Source: Tethya wilhelma
Taxonomy: Eukaryota > Porifera > Demospongiae > Tethyida > Tethyidae
Direction: 5' to 3'
NCBI GenBank assembly: GCA_964030475.1
Contig: CAXIPT010000001.1
Span: forward strand, 9,396,086-9,460,085
Length of the DNA: 64,000 bases
Part shown: one piece after another, positions 22,584-34,135 of the stretch
Layout of the letters: every line of letters starts with the position of its first letter
Position numbering within the stretch: position 1 is the stretch's first letter
Program-made: the position numbers and the translations under genes
Notes under the pieces: generated by a model
Told to the model about the DNA's origin: nothing
The model's input: the letters and a program-made list of their open reading frames with translations, nothing else
Databases searched by the model: none

Positions 22584-23209
22584 TAAGGTTACGGGGTACA
22601 TTCTGTTATGAATATTTAATGAACAAAATAAAAGGTTTCTTTTTGGCAAATTGACTGCAGCAATTCCCTGCCAAATTTTAAACAACAGCTTAGACAGTTA
22701 TTCTTTTTAACTTTCAGGGCTAAACAGCGAAAAGACAACCTCAGCAGGCTTACTACGCTTAGAGATACCAGCAGAAAGAGTAGCCAAAATTTTTGGCGTC
22801 AGTTTATTTCAAGAGGCAACGTTTTAGATCGAGTATGAAAGCGTTAGACGCTTATTTCCAACTGCCTTCAGGGCCAGATCTATTCAGTTGGCTTCTCTTT
22901 CTTATAGTTTGAAAAAAATGGTAGCTCAAACTTACTTCTTGTCGTGATTCTGCAGCAGAAGCGAAGACAAAAGCTGCCGTTTCTCTGTCGTTGAACGTGC
23001 TGTCAAATTTCTTTTTAGATCTGGCCCTGCCCACATACAATCCCGTTAAAAAGAGCCACTTTATACGGTCACACGCGGAATACTTTGGAAAAAAACTGAC
23101 GCCAAAAAATCTTGCCAACGGTTTTGCACAAGTTGCGGTTTGCTCCACACTAAAATAACTACGCGTGCTCATTAACATATTCATGAGCAAACGGTAGCCC
23201 GTAACCTTA
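22584..23209. mobile_element. Small TIR element with TAAGGTTACGGG ends
   Basis: The left end is taaggttacgggg (22584); the right end is cccgtaacctta (23209). The interior also has inverted pairs (tttttggcgtcagttt near 22790 against aaaactgacgccaaaaa near 23093), giving a foldback structure. It is inserted in satellite. The 112-residue frame inside it is probably a by-product of the palindrome. Confidence 0.65.
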
Positions 23210-23357
23210 ATGTGAAAACATTGTTGGTAAGGAACAAAGTTTTCCTACTGTAGAGAATAAGAACTTAGTCATTTTGAGTGACTATAGACTTAGAAAATTT
23301 TCCAAGACAAAAAATACACTTTTGACAAATAGACGTTTATTTTGTCTTGAAAACATT

Positions 23358-24244
23358 TGTGAGGCTCCAAGGGAAAACCGGACGTTTGGGAAATTATTAA
23401 TTTTAGAGTAAAATGCGGTTTTAGTTTATTTCGCATTTTTGCACGAATTTTTTTTACTGCACGGGTGCATTGCGCTACATCTCAGCATGCTCCACGCGGG
23501 GTGGAGCTACTTCTGTTGCAGAGATATAGACCGTAATGTTATTTTTATTTAGTAGCTAACTCGGAGAACTGTTGCTATGCTGTGCAACAGACCGTAGTGA
23601 ATATTAATGAGCTAGGCAGCTGCCACAAAATGAATTGTTTATTCGATGTTCTCAGTGCTCTATAAGCTGACTGATCTCAGAATTTTGCTACAGCACATGG
23701 ACAGAAAGGTAAGCTAAAGCTTTATACGTGCTTGTCCAATCCAAGCGCTTACATACAGTAGCTTTCTACTCGTAAGTATTGCCTCTCCCAGTACGGCGAT
23801 CGCGTACAGGTTATTTTGAGGCTTATTTTAGTTCCTGGAACTTACTATACCTAGAATTTATCTCTGCTAGCAAGCGCTCACCTCCTTGAGTCCAGTAGCC
23901 GTCTCTTGGGTCTTCTTTCCTAGCTACTCGCTTCTCACTAAATAATTTTAGTCCCAACGTGGCTGGCTGTAGTAATATTCAGCATGTACTATACATGATC
24001 TAATTAAGATACGGAGAGTATACGGACCGTCCATAGTTTACATAGCAACAGGTTTACAACTGTTTTACCAGGAAGCAACGAGTTAAGGCAGGGCTGCTTG
24101 CAAGAGCAATATCTGGAAAACTACTATAGCTATGCGTACCAAATTTTGATATGCACTTCCTAGAAAGGCCTAGATACACATGGAATAGCTAACTCAAAAT
24201 TTGCGGAAATTCTTAAATGTCCGGTTTTCGCTTGGAGCCTCACA
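23358..24244. mobile_element. TGTGA-end TIR element, copy C
   Basis: Begins tgtgaggctccaaggg and ends cttggagcctcaca. The flanks are aacatt and ttttctag, so the satellite's TT is duplicated. It is closely similar to copy A along most of its length. Confidence 0.75.
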
Positions 24245-24256
24245 TTTTCTAGCACA

Positions 24257-24952
24257 AACTCAGTGTAGTTAAGGATGCCTCAAATTTTAAGGAAGTTAAG
24301 GACATAATTAAAGGTTTACCCCTTCGACTATACTTGGTGACTGGTAGACCAAACTCAATAACCATCGTATTTTTATTGTATTGGATATAAATTGTGAAAA
24401 TGAAAATGAAATAACACTCTTGGGCGTGGCTACAGACAAAAATGCATACTTTTGTGAATGCAGAGCTGAATATTTATTTGCACAGGCATTTTAACCTTAT
24501 CTAGTACATCTTAACCATAAAATTCCGGAAATTGGGGTATCCATCATTAACTATTGAGAAATAATCAATATGCATATATAATTAGGTGTGCAATATTTAG
24601 AAATAGGCATATTTCTCTCTGTTTCTACCTAATAAAGTTCGTGAGACCAAGTTTCCAAGAAGATTAAAAATCTTGGAGATAAATACAATATTCTGACAAA
24701 ATATTACATTGTGAAAATAAATATCCAGCTCTGCATCTTTGTATTAAGGTCTTACAAAGAGGACATCATCCTGTCCCACCCCTGCGGGTCACATGACATT
24801 CACACTTGAAAATATTTTTACTATTGGTCAAACAATCAATGGATGTAAGGTTTTGGTGAATATAATAAATTCCTGAAGAGATATCCAAACTACAAATTGT
24901 ATTTTATTAGGCTATTTTAAAAGTTGAGGCAGCCTAAACTAGACTAGCTGAG
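24257..24952. mobile_element. TIR element with CTCAG ends
   Basis: Left end ctcagtgtagttaaggatgc and right end gcagcctaaactagactagctgag are imperfect inverted repeats. Its middle matches 19260-19800 inside the larger element. It is non-coding. Confidence 0.6.
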
Positions 24953-25105
24953 AAGGAAACACTTTTGTGAAAATTAATTTTTATCTGTACAAGGAACATT
25001 CTCTGGATGTGAAAACATTGTTGGTGAGGAACAAACTTTTCCTACTGTAGAGAATAAGAACTTAGTCATGTTGAGTGACTATGGACTTAGAAAATTTTCT
25101 AAATA

Positions 25106-25753
25106 ATAGAGGACGAGTCTAAGGTTTCTACGCTATTTAGAGGCAAGAAGGCCCAAGGCTGTAGCGTCCCGAGCGTAGTGAGGGCACTACTAAGGGCCTG
25201 AAGGCCTCTAAATAGCGTAGAGACCATTGGACGAGGCCTCTAACTGGTTTAGAATATAGGCCTAATGGCCCTAGCAACAAAACAGAACAAGAAATTCTAT
25301 TGGATAGCCACAAAAATCTGAGCGACTATTATCTAGCTACCATAGATACGTTCAGTTGAAAATTCATCTTGGTTCCAAGTTCGCTCTTTGTCAAGCTAAG
25401 TTACGTAGACTTGAAAGATTCATTTTGGCTTACTCTCAAGTTTGTCACTGTCCTCCGTAGATACTCGAGCTACTTACGGTGAGTCTTCAAGCCTTCTTTT
25501 TCTTCTTGTTGCCAGCTGACCCAGGTGGGAGTGGTTTTGAAATGAGTTCAGAGGTCAAACTTTAAAAGCGCAGCGATAACATAGCTGACCTGAACAAGCT
25601 GGACGGTTTTTCAAGAAAACAAAAAGAAGACACTGGTAGTATTATTGTTTGAATATAATATAGTTTGCCTCAGGCACTTAGAAGACCTGCAGGTCTCTAA
25701 GCTCAATAGAGACCTGTGATTGACCAATCAGATTACAGTATTTGTGACGACTA
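25106..25753. mobile_element. Insertion in satellite with internal palindrome
   Basis: A non-satellite block between ttttctaa and ttctaagac. The repeated ttctaa could be a 6-bp duplication. Inside, ctacgctatttagaggc (near 25128) is inverted as gcctctaaatagcgtag (near 25204). The type is not identified. Confidence 0.5.
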
Positions 25754-26090
25754 TATTCTAAGACAAAAAATACACTTTTGACAAAAAACGTTTATTTTGT
25801 CTTGAAAACATTTTCTAGCACAAAGGAAACACTTTCGTGAAAATTAATTTTTTTCTGTAAGAGGAACATTCTTTGGATGTGAAAACATTGTTGGTGAGGA
25901 ACAAAGTTTTCCTACTGTAGGGAATAAGAACTTAGTCTTTTTACGTTACTATGGACTTTGAAAATTTTCTAAGACAAAAAATATACTTTTGACAAAAAAC
26001 GTTTGTTTTGCCTTGAAAACATTTTCTAGCACAAAAGAAACACTTTTGTGAAAATTAATTTTTTTCTGCACAAGGAACATTTTCTAGATA

Positions 26091-26996
26091 TGTGACCTGT
26101 CAAGGGAAAACTTGCCGGTTAGGAAATTATTGTTTTTGGAGTGAAATGCGATTTTATTTTAATTTACGTTTTTGTGCGAAATTTTTTTTGCATGGATGCA
26201 CTGCGCTACATCTCAGCATGCTCCATGTAAAATTTGAGCGGTGGAGCTGCTTCTGTTGCAGAGATATAGCTAGTAGTCTGAGCGTCGTTCATTTTTACTT
26301 AGTTGCTAACACAGAGAACAGTTGCTATGCTGTGCAACAAACTGTAGCAAATATTTATGAGCAAGGCAGCTGCCACTAAAAATAATTTATTGTTCGATGT
26401 TCTCTCTTAGTTATAAGCTGACTAATTTAAAAATTTTGCTACAGCACATAGACAGAAAGGTAAGCTAAAGCTTTGTACATGCTTGTCTAAGCCAAGCGCT
26501 TTTATACAGTTCATTTTTACTCGTAAGTAAATCCTCTCCCTGTACGGCAATCGTGTACAGGTAATTCTAAGGCTTGTTTTAGTTCTTAGAACTTCTGTAC
26601 CTAGAATCTATCTCTCTACTAGCAAGCGCTTACCTCCTTGAGTCCATTAGCTGTCTTTTGGGTCTTCTTTCTTAGCTACTCGCTTCTCACTAAGTGATTT
26701 GTAGTCCCCACGTGGCTGGATGTGGTAATTTTCAGCATGTACTGAATATGATCTAATTATGATACTGAGAGTATACGGACCGCCCACAGTTTACCTAACA
26801 ACAACTTTACAACCGTTTTACTAGGTAGCCACGAGTGGAGGCAGGGCTGCTTGCAAGAGCTATATCTGGAAAACTACTATAGCTCTGCTTACCAAATTTT
26901 GATATACTCTTCCCAAGAAGGCCTAGATATACGTGGAAAGCTAACTCAAAATTCGCAGATTTTCCTAACCGGCAGGTTTTCCCTTAACAGGTCACA
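26091..26996. mobile_element. TGTGA-end TIR element, copy D
   Basis: Begins tgtgacctgtcaagggaaaa and ends with its reverse complement ttttcccttaacaggtcaca, apart from one base. It is flanked by TA on both sides. The interior is homologous to copies A and C, but the terminal 35 bases differ from theirs. Confidence 0.75.
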
Positions 26997-27909
26997 TATG
27001 GAAACATTGTTGGTGAGGAACAAAGTTTCCCTACTGTAGAGAATAAGAACTTGGTCTTTTTGAGTGACTATGGACTTAGAAAATTTTCTAAGGCTAAAAA
27101 ATACAATTTGGACAAAAAACGTTTATTTTGCCTTGAAAACATTTTCTAGCACAAAAGAAACACTTTTGTGAAAATTAATTTTTTTCTGTACAAGGAACAT
27201 TCTCTTGATGTGAAAACATTGTTTGTGAGGAACTAAGTTTTTCTACTGTAGAGAGTAAGAACTTAGTCTTTTTGCATGATTGTTAACTTAGAAAATTTTC
27301 TAAGACAAAAAATTCACTTTTCACAATAAAAGTTTATTTTGTCTTGAAGACACTTCAGCACAAAAGAAACACTTTTGTGAAAATTTACTTTTTTTAACAC
27401 ATTGTTGGTGTAAAAAAATTGTTGGTGAAAAACAAAGTTTTCTAAGGGTAGAAATAAAGAACTTAGTTTTTTTTGAGTAACTATGGACTTTGAAAAATTT
27501 TAAAGAGCAAAAAATTCACTTTTCACAAAAAACGTTTATTTTGTCCTGAAAACACTTTTCAGCACAATTTTGTGAAACTACTTTTTTCAACACAAAGAAC
27601 ATTCTTTTGGTGTAAAAAACATTGTTGGTGAAAAACAAATTATTCTAACGGTAGAGATAAAAAACTTAGTTTTTTTGAGTGACTATAGACTTTGAAAATT
27701 TTTAAAGAGCAAAAAATTCACTTTTCACAAAAAAACATTTATTTTATCTTTAAAACAGTTTTCAATACAAAAGAAACACTTTTTTGAAACTATTTTTTTG
27801 AGACATGGAGGATTCTCTTGGTGTATAAAACATTGTTGGTGAAAAACAAGTTTTCAGTTAAAGAACTTAGTATTTTTGAGTGACTATGGTATGGACTTAG
27901 AAAATTTTC

Positions 27910-28097
27910 TGTAGAAGTATTCAAATATTTTAATAATAGTCAAACAGTTCAAGGATTACACACCAGTACTGGACTGACACAAATGATAAAACTGCAGTGT
28001 TTATAACCGGTCTAAATATAGCTACTCATACGTCACTATCCCTATTACATAACATACTAATCATAGTACAGTTACTAATACTAGCAGTCATTCCACA
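27910..28097 (-). repeat. Gypsy-2 3' LTR
   Basis: A 188-bp LTR that differs from the copy at 31947-32135 at about seven positions. The polypurine tract lies at 28098-28110 on the minus strand. Confidence 0.9.
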
Positions 28098-29956
28098 TCT
28101 CCCCCCCTCCAAGTCATCAGAGATAGTTTGGGGTCTGACGGTCGTTCCCGTTTGAGAGCGTGTAACAATCCTGCTGGGTGGAGTAGAGAAATCAGCAGAC
28201 GAAGAGTCATCCTCAGTGACGGACCCGTGTGACGGTGGGACAACAGTAAGTTGTGTACGGTTCCGTCGAACACTCCCAGCAGGAGTTTCCACAACATACG
28301 ACCTCGGAGCAGTTGACTGTTCAATCACCTTGCCTCTCACACTTCGGCTTCCGGCCTGAATCCACACGTCAGTATCATCCAGTAGTTCAGGCAGTTCCAT
28401 CACACGATGGCGGTCATCGATTGACTCCTTTTGCTTCTTCTTAAAGATCTCATTATCTTTGCGGAACTGGGCAAGGTAGGACCACTCAGGAACAAGTTGT
28501 GATTGGGTCTGAGGTATCGTTGTCCTTAATCTCCGTCCCATCAACAATTCTGAAGGACTTCTGCCACACTAAGGCAGTGGAGTTGCTTGATATACAAGCA
28601 CTTCAAGGTGAGGATCTGTTGACTTCGAGATAAGACTCTTGATCGTCTGAACCATACGTTCTACCTGACCATTGCTTTGGGGGTACAGGGGACTGCTTGT
28701 GACATGGTGAAACCCATACGTCTGTCGAATTCTTTTGATGAAAACTGTGGACCATTGTCACTACGGACTGTTTCCGGAATACCGTTGCGTGCAAACACCG
28801 ATTTTAGCACCTGAATAACAGTGGCAGAGGTAGTCGAAGACAATTTGACGCATTCCGGGAATCTTGAAAAATAATCCACTACCACCAAGTAGTGTTCACC
28901 TCCCAACTCAAAAAGATCAGTACCAACAACTTGCCATGGGTATGGTGGCAATGGTGAGCAGATTAGTGGCTCCTTTTTTGGCCTACTTCTCCTGGTACAC
29001 TCTTGGCAGTTCTCGACGTACTGCCTGACTTCTGCGCTGATACCAGACCACCATACTGAGGACTTGGTCCTCAAGCGGCTTCTCTCAATGCCTTGATGGC
29101 CTTCATGAATCAATTTGAGTGTCTCTTTCCTGAGAGCCGTCGGCACCACAATGCGATTGTTGTACATCAGGATACCATCCACAACTGTAAGAGATGCTCT
29201 CTCTTTCCAAAAAGGCTTTAGTTCGCATTCAATGCTACTTTTGTCAGGCCACTGACTTGCACAATACCCTCTCACTTTCACACACATGGCATCCTCCGTT
29301 TGTGCCTGGTGATACCTCTGCAACTTTGCAGGGGTCGCTGGTAGTGAAGGTACTGCAATAACTCCAAGATAAGCATCTACTTCCGACTGTAGCTCAGAGT
29401 CGGCTTCATCTTCGACCGAGCAATCTGGAGCTCTGGAAAGAGCATCTGCTGCATACAACAATTTCCCTGGAAGGTGATGGGCAATGTAATCGAACTTGGC
29501 TAGTCTCAGCCTAAAACGTAAAATGCAAGGTGGCAAATCGTCTAGATGCTTCGTGTTCAACAGCGGGACAAGTGGTTTGTGGTCAGATTTGATCTGGAAG
29601 ACCCGACCAAGGATGAAGTTACGGAACTTTTTGCAGGCCCACGTAGCCGCCAGAGCCTCTTTTTCTATTTGGGCATATCTCCTTTCTGTGTCTGATAGAG
29701 ATCTCGAGGCGTACGCAACTGGTCTCCAGGCCTCTCCATCCCGTTGAAGAAGTACCGCACCTAGGCCATACGAGGAAGCATCTGCCGACACCTTTGTGTC
29801 AGCTACTGGATTGTACAGAGCCAGAACTGTTGGCTTTGACAGCTCCTGTTTGATCTCTTCGAATGCCTTCTCTTGCTCAGGGCCCCAAACCCAGGCACGG
29901 TCTTTGCGAAGTAGCTCTCGTAGGGGTTGACCAATATCTGCAATGCGACTCGAGAA
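28026..29956 (-). pseudogene. Gypsy-2 RNase H and integrase
   Basis: The remainder of pol. It contains RNase H (VSADASSYGLGAVLLQRDG; IKSDHKPLVPLL), the integrase HHCC domain (HEGHQGIERSRLR ... CQECTRR) and a DDE core (VGTDLFELGGEHYLVVVDYF; VRSDNGPQFSSKEFD). A frame change at about 28727 falls just before the third catalytic segment, and TAG at 28569-28571 replaces what is normally tryptophan. The C-terminal tail reads on to 28026. The copy is therefore inactive on its own. Confidence 0.87.
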
Positions 29957-31919
29957 GGTTGACGAGGCCCATAAATCTCCTCAATTCTGGCACAGATCCA
30001 GGTGCGGACATCCTGACTAAAGCCGACGTCTTCTCAGGGTCTGGACGGATCCCTTTGTTGTCCACAATGTGCCCAAGGAACTTGATGGAGGGCTCATCAA
30101 ACACGCACTTGGCGCCATTCAATGTTGCATTTGCTTCCTCTAGTCGTTGTAGAACGGCACTGACTCTTGTGTCATGTTCTTCCTGATCCTTTCCGAAGAT
30201 CAGGATGTCATCCACTAAGCACACCTGTCCTTCCAACCCTTCGATCATCCGTTTCTGGAACAATTCAGGTGCGCTGGAAATGCAGAAGGGAAGTTTGTTG
30301 AATTGAAATCTGCCAAAGGGTGTGATAAATGTGGTGAGTGGGCGTGATTCCTCTGCAAGAGGAATTTGCCAAAACCCACTGTTTGCGTCGAGTTTAGTAA
30401 AGTGGGTTGCTCCGGTCAGCTGGGCCAGGGTATCGTCGACTGTAGGGAGTGGGTGGGGCTCCCGAAGGACGCTGTCATTCAGCGACTTCAAATCTACGCA
30501 CAGTCTGACTTCACCAGACTTCTTCGGCACCACGACTAACCCAGCACACCAATCGGTGGGTCCTTCGACCTTTGAGATGACCCCCATAGCTTGCATCCTG
30601 TCGAGTTCCTTCTTAACTTGAGGACGTAGAGGGATAGGTACATTCCGTGGAACGGACAATGAATACGGTTTTGCGTCCTCTTTCAGCTTGATATGGTACT
30701 CTTCGCCTATCACCCCTAGTCCAGAAAACACTTTCGGATAACGTTGTTTCCAATCCAGGCCAGCTATGGTATGGTTGACTCGGTTGATCAGTTCCAATGC
30801 CGTGCTCATCTGGAGGCTTAGTAGGTTGCTCCGAAGACCTTTGACGACGAATACGGTGCCCCTCGTCGACTGTTGGCCATTGCTCAGAGTCTCGGGAAAC
30901 TCCCCCAAGACATGGAGGGGCTGCTGGGCTGGACCATAGAGTGAGCGAGATGGTTGGTTGAGGCTAGGCTTTCCCAACTGTGAGTAGGTGGTCTCATTAA
31001 TGGCAGTGACCTCTGCCCCAGTGTCCAGCTTAAAAGTGACCTGCTGACCACCAACACTTAGACTGACATTCCATCCAGATTTGTCACTTGGCCCCAAGGC
31101 ACCTAGAAATGCAGAATCCATGACAGTTTCATCAGCAACTACTGTTCCTACATTCTTTGTCCAACACTGTGATTTAAAGTGACCTTTCTTGCCACACTTG
31201 TGGCAAGAAGCCATTGCCGCGGGACACTTCTCTCCGCCTCTATGCTTTGATCGACCACATTGTTTACATGTACTCGAGGTCTGTTCGGGTACTCCGCCTT
31301 TGCGGTCACCTTTAGAAGGCTTCTTGGGTTTGTAGAACCTCCTTCTGCCTGCATTTACTCTTTGCAGCGTTGATGGCTCGTCACCTTGCAACTCACAACG
31401 GTGATCTCTTGCAGCTTCCTTTTGTCGAATCAGCGTCTTAGCACGATCAAGGGTGAGCTCTGGGTCTGTTTGCAATTTCTCAGAGAGTCCCAGATCACGG
31501 ATCCCAACCACCAGTCGGTCCCGAAGCATCTGTTCCTTTAGCCCACCATACTCGCAGAACTCAATAAGGTTGTACAGCTCTGCGATATACTGCTCTGCTG
31601 ACTCCCCTTCTTTCTGGCTGCGTCGGTTGAAACGTGCCCTCTCAAAGATCACGTTGCGTCGCACTTGAAAGTGCGCATCGAGTTTCTCGATCACTTTGTC
31701 GTATTTCTTGGCGTCAGCTTCGCTAATGTTGGTCGACGCCAACACGCCTTCAGCCTCTTCTCCCATACAATAGAGTAGGGTTGAGATTTGCCGTTTCTCA
31801 TCCCCGTCTGCGAGGCCAGATGCGCTCCTATATTGTGCGAAGCGTCTCTTCCATTTCGGCCACTCATCGGGCTTAGTGAAATCGAACGGTCCTGGAGGGG
31901 GTAGCTGGGAGTTCGCCAT
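29957..31919 (-). pseudogene. Gypsy-2 gag-protease-reverse transcriptase
   Basis: The start is taken at ATG 31919 (MANSQLPPPGPFDF), ten bases after the primer site; an in-frame ATG at 31961 lies in the LTR and is unlikely to be used. Domains: a gag region, two cysteine knuckles (CKQCGRSKHRGGEKC and CHKCGKKGHFKSQC), retropepsin (FKLDTGAEVTAI), and reverse transcriptase with CLVDDILIFGKD near 30195-30225. One base is lost or gained at about 29957, after which the frame is wrong. The frame is otherwise long and open, so the element is fairly young. Confidence 0.88.
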
Positions 31920-31928
31920 GTTTCCTGT

Positions 31929-31946
31929 ATCCCACCTCTGACACCA
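31929..31946 (-). promoter_or_regulatory. Gypsy-2 primer binding site, tRNA-Leu type
   Basis: The minus strand reads tggtgtcagaggtgggat directly after the 5' LTR. This resembles the complement of animal tRNA-Leu 3' ends (…cccacttctgacacca), with one mismatch. Confidence 0.7.
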
Positions 31947-32135
31947 TGTAGAAGTATTCAAATATCTTAATAATAGTCAAACAGTTCAAGGAATACACAC
32001 CAGTACTCGACTGACACAAATGATAAAACTGCAGTGTTTATAACCGGTCTAAATATAGCTACTCATACGTCACTATTCCTATTACATAACATACTAAACA
32101 TAGTACAGTTACTAATTACTAGCAGTCATTCCACA
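31947..32135 (-). repeat. Gypsy-2 5' LTR
   Basis: The upstream LTR in the element's orientation. It adjoins the primer binding site at 31929-31946. Confidence 0.9.
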
Positions 32136-32964
32136 GTTACTTAGCATGTTACGATTCAGGGTCTTGAGAATAGAATCCATGAAAGTGTTCGTCATCCAGG
32201 CTTTTCCTTGACTGAAGTAAGTGACAGGGAGACATGATTTATCAAATCTATGCAGGCATCTTGGGTTCTCATATTTCCATATGACGATTGTTCTTTTTCA
32301 CCAGCTGCTGTCACGAAGAATGCAATTGTCAGCCTTTGCTTTATCTTTTTCCCACCTTTGCACTGTTTCCCTTTGTGTGCAAAGCCTCTATCTGGTAATG
32401 CTCGAAAGAACAAACCTGTCTCGTCAATATTCCAGATGTCTCTCCTTGTACAATTTCAGATAGTCTTTCCTTCCACGAGTCAACCGTCATTCCTTGCACA
32501 TCTGCTGATTCACCACAAATCTTCAGGTTTTTGATATTATATCTTTTTTTCCATTTGTCCAACCAGTCCCTAGAACCTTTGAAATCATTTTTTCCAAGTT
32601 TTCCAGCTATCTCTATACCTTTTTCTGTCAGTTCAGGACCCCCTGGGTATATGTTCTTGGAGGTAGCGAGACAAAACCATTTATAAAGAGCTTCATTGAC
32701 ATCTGAAAATGGAGATGAATGCGAAGTAACCATAATTGATTTGCTACTTGAAGTATTTTGGTTGAATTCAGTTAGTAGAGAGTCTTTCTTCTTGATTATT
32801 CCACTAACAGAAGTCTTTCCGTAGCCAAACTTCTCAGCAACAGCTCTCAAACTCATTGCAGAATTTTTCTCGTGGAATTTAATTACTTTAACTTTCTTTT
32901 GGAGAGACAAGAATTGCCTCCGCTTCTTTGGTTTGCTAGCTAACAGACTTGATGCCATAATCAA
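32136..32964 (-). pseudogene. Tigger/pogo transposase, cut by Gypsy-2
   Basis: It starts at ATG 32964 (MIMASSLLASKPKKRRQFLS). It has a CENP-B-type N-terminal helix-turn-helix (KVIKFHEKNS ... VAEKFGYGKTSVSGIIKK), a second HTH (DWLDKWKKRYNIKNLKICGE), then the DDE_1 domain with DIWNIDETGLFFRALPDRGF. Frames change at about 32435 and about 32290; homology continues (NPRCLHRFDKSC) until about 32140, where Gypsy-2 begins. The third catalytic residue should lie beyond the Gypsy insertion, but the far side is satellite. Pogo transposases use TA targets; the ends of this element were not located. Confidence 0.8.
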
Positions 32965-33235
32965 CTCGAATTTAAGTTCTCAAAGGCGTAGCTAGAACTT
33001 GACTATGTCTATATGCCACGTGTTCAGCCTCGTGCAGCTGCACTGATACCTTTTGTCTTGTCATAGATCATGTGACTTACATCATATCTATGCTTACGTA
33101 TACACAGTACAGTAGCTACAGTGGTGCAGTGCAATCACACTTGTGAGTACAGAAGCAAGGAGTTCAAGAAAGAGCAACTTTTCAAGTATTCTGAAATTTG
33201 ACCAGCTGATAAGTAAAAGCTACCGCTGACTCAAG

Positions 33236-33640
33236 ATGGCCAGTGAGATACCCACAGCTGATGGAGACCTGGAGATGTTTAAGTTCGACTCATATATTCG
33301 TGGGTACCATGCTTACAAAGATGTGTGGACGCCAGTCATGGATGAAATGCTGCTTTTGAGAAAGGAGCCCACCAATGAGGCTGATAGAAACGCTGTGCCT
33401 GTTCTAAATGATGATGAAATAGTAGAACATGTTCCTTTCAACTTGGCTCCAGTCATTTCAAGTTTCTTAAGAAGAGAGTTGAACAAAGGGTTTGCTAAAG
33501 TAACTGGACAAAAAATTAATAGAGGAGCAGGCTATGGTCTTGAGATCCCTTGTATATATATACTGTATGGACCAAAGCTATACATTGCTAAACTGAAACA
33601 ACTAGTTACTGCTATGATAAAGAAAGAAATTGTATTACAT
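33236..33640 (+). CDS. HIRAN-domain protein
   Basis: The frame opens at ATG 33236 (MASEIPTADGDLEMFKFDSY). It contains a HIRAN-type domain over residues of about 20-125: YIRGYHAYKDVWTPV, LLLRKEPTNEADRNAVPVL, VEHVPFNLAPVISSFLRREL and RGAGYGLEIPCIY. HIRAN domains recognise 3' DNA ends in HLTF and occur in many uncharacterised invertebrate proteins; its role here is unknown. Conserved sequence ends near 33620. The remaining open frame runs into repeat-like DNA (ctgtccgctatagagagg near 33860), so an intron or truncation is likely there. A different HIRAN-like piece is at 55.3-55.6 kb. Confidence 0.6.
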
Positions 33641-34135
33641 GAAAGTAGTTGCATAAAATTATTATTGTTATATACTTTGAGCTGCATGTGCGGCCATGGT
33701 TTCATGAAGGGTGTGGTTTCCTGCCCTGTCTGCTATTGGAGACACTTTTCAATGAAATTGTTCATTCGGGAGCAGCAGTTTGTCCGTTGTTCGGAATCAA
33801 GAAGTGTCCCTTGTTGAGAGTTTTTTTGTGTAATAGGGATTTCGTCCAGGAGCACAGCTACTGTCCGCTATAGAGAGGTTGTCTGCTGTTGAGAGGGTCC
33901 GTTATCGGAGGTTCGACTGTATTTATATCTGTCAGTCAAGCTAGTACTGACTGAAAATTGTAAATAGCGTCTATAGCAGGTACAAGTAAATCACCTTTGT
34001 ATGGGAAATGTATACCAGAGTAGTCTGGAGAAGCATAGGCAGCTATCATTTACTTTTGCATGCCAAAAAAGTGTTGCTACTGAGAACTGAAGTATACTAT
34101 AGGGTAACAACTTGCAATTTTTTGTAATATTAAAA

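Larger units (their letters stand above)
15925..27904. repeat. AT-rich satellite, about 190-210-bp monomer, interrupted by transposons
   Basis: A tandem array with markers gagaataagaacttagtc, tagaaaattttcta, acaaaaaacgtttattttg, ttttctagcacaaaagaaac and aacattgttggtgaggaaca repeating about every 200 bases. Each monomer contains the perfect palindrome CTTAGAAAATTTTCTAAG and the dyad CACAAAAG...CTTTTGTG. Visible blocks: 15925-17205, 18119-18968, 20233-20810, 22520-22583, 23210-23357, 24245-24256, 24953-25105, 25754-26090 and 26997-27904. Orientation flips head to head near 16345 and back to forward by about 20520. Open frames here are not genes. A variant array is at 62225-64000. Confidence 0.9.
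27910..32135 (-). mobile_element. Gypsy/Ty3 LTR retrotransposon (Gypsy-2)
   Basis: LTRs at 27910-28097 and 31947-32135 (tgtagaagta...cattccaca) flank gag-pro-pol on the minus strand. The primer site tggtgtcagaggtgggat and a polypurine tract (ggaggggggaga) are in the right places. No 5-bp target duplication is present (ttttc against gttac). The left flank is satellite, and the right flank is a Tigger transposase cut in mid-gene. Confidence 0.92.

Noticed and set aside
22852..23190. 112-residue minus-strand frame
   Set aside because: It lies in a foldback element and shares sequence with the opposite arm; no domain is visible.
15925..27904. A CRISPR-like or phage-type regular repeat array
   Set aside because: The monomers are about 200 bp, diverged and contiguous with no spacers; the surrounding DNA is animal-like with introns.
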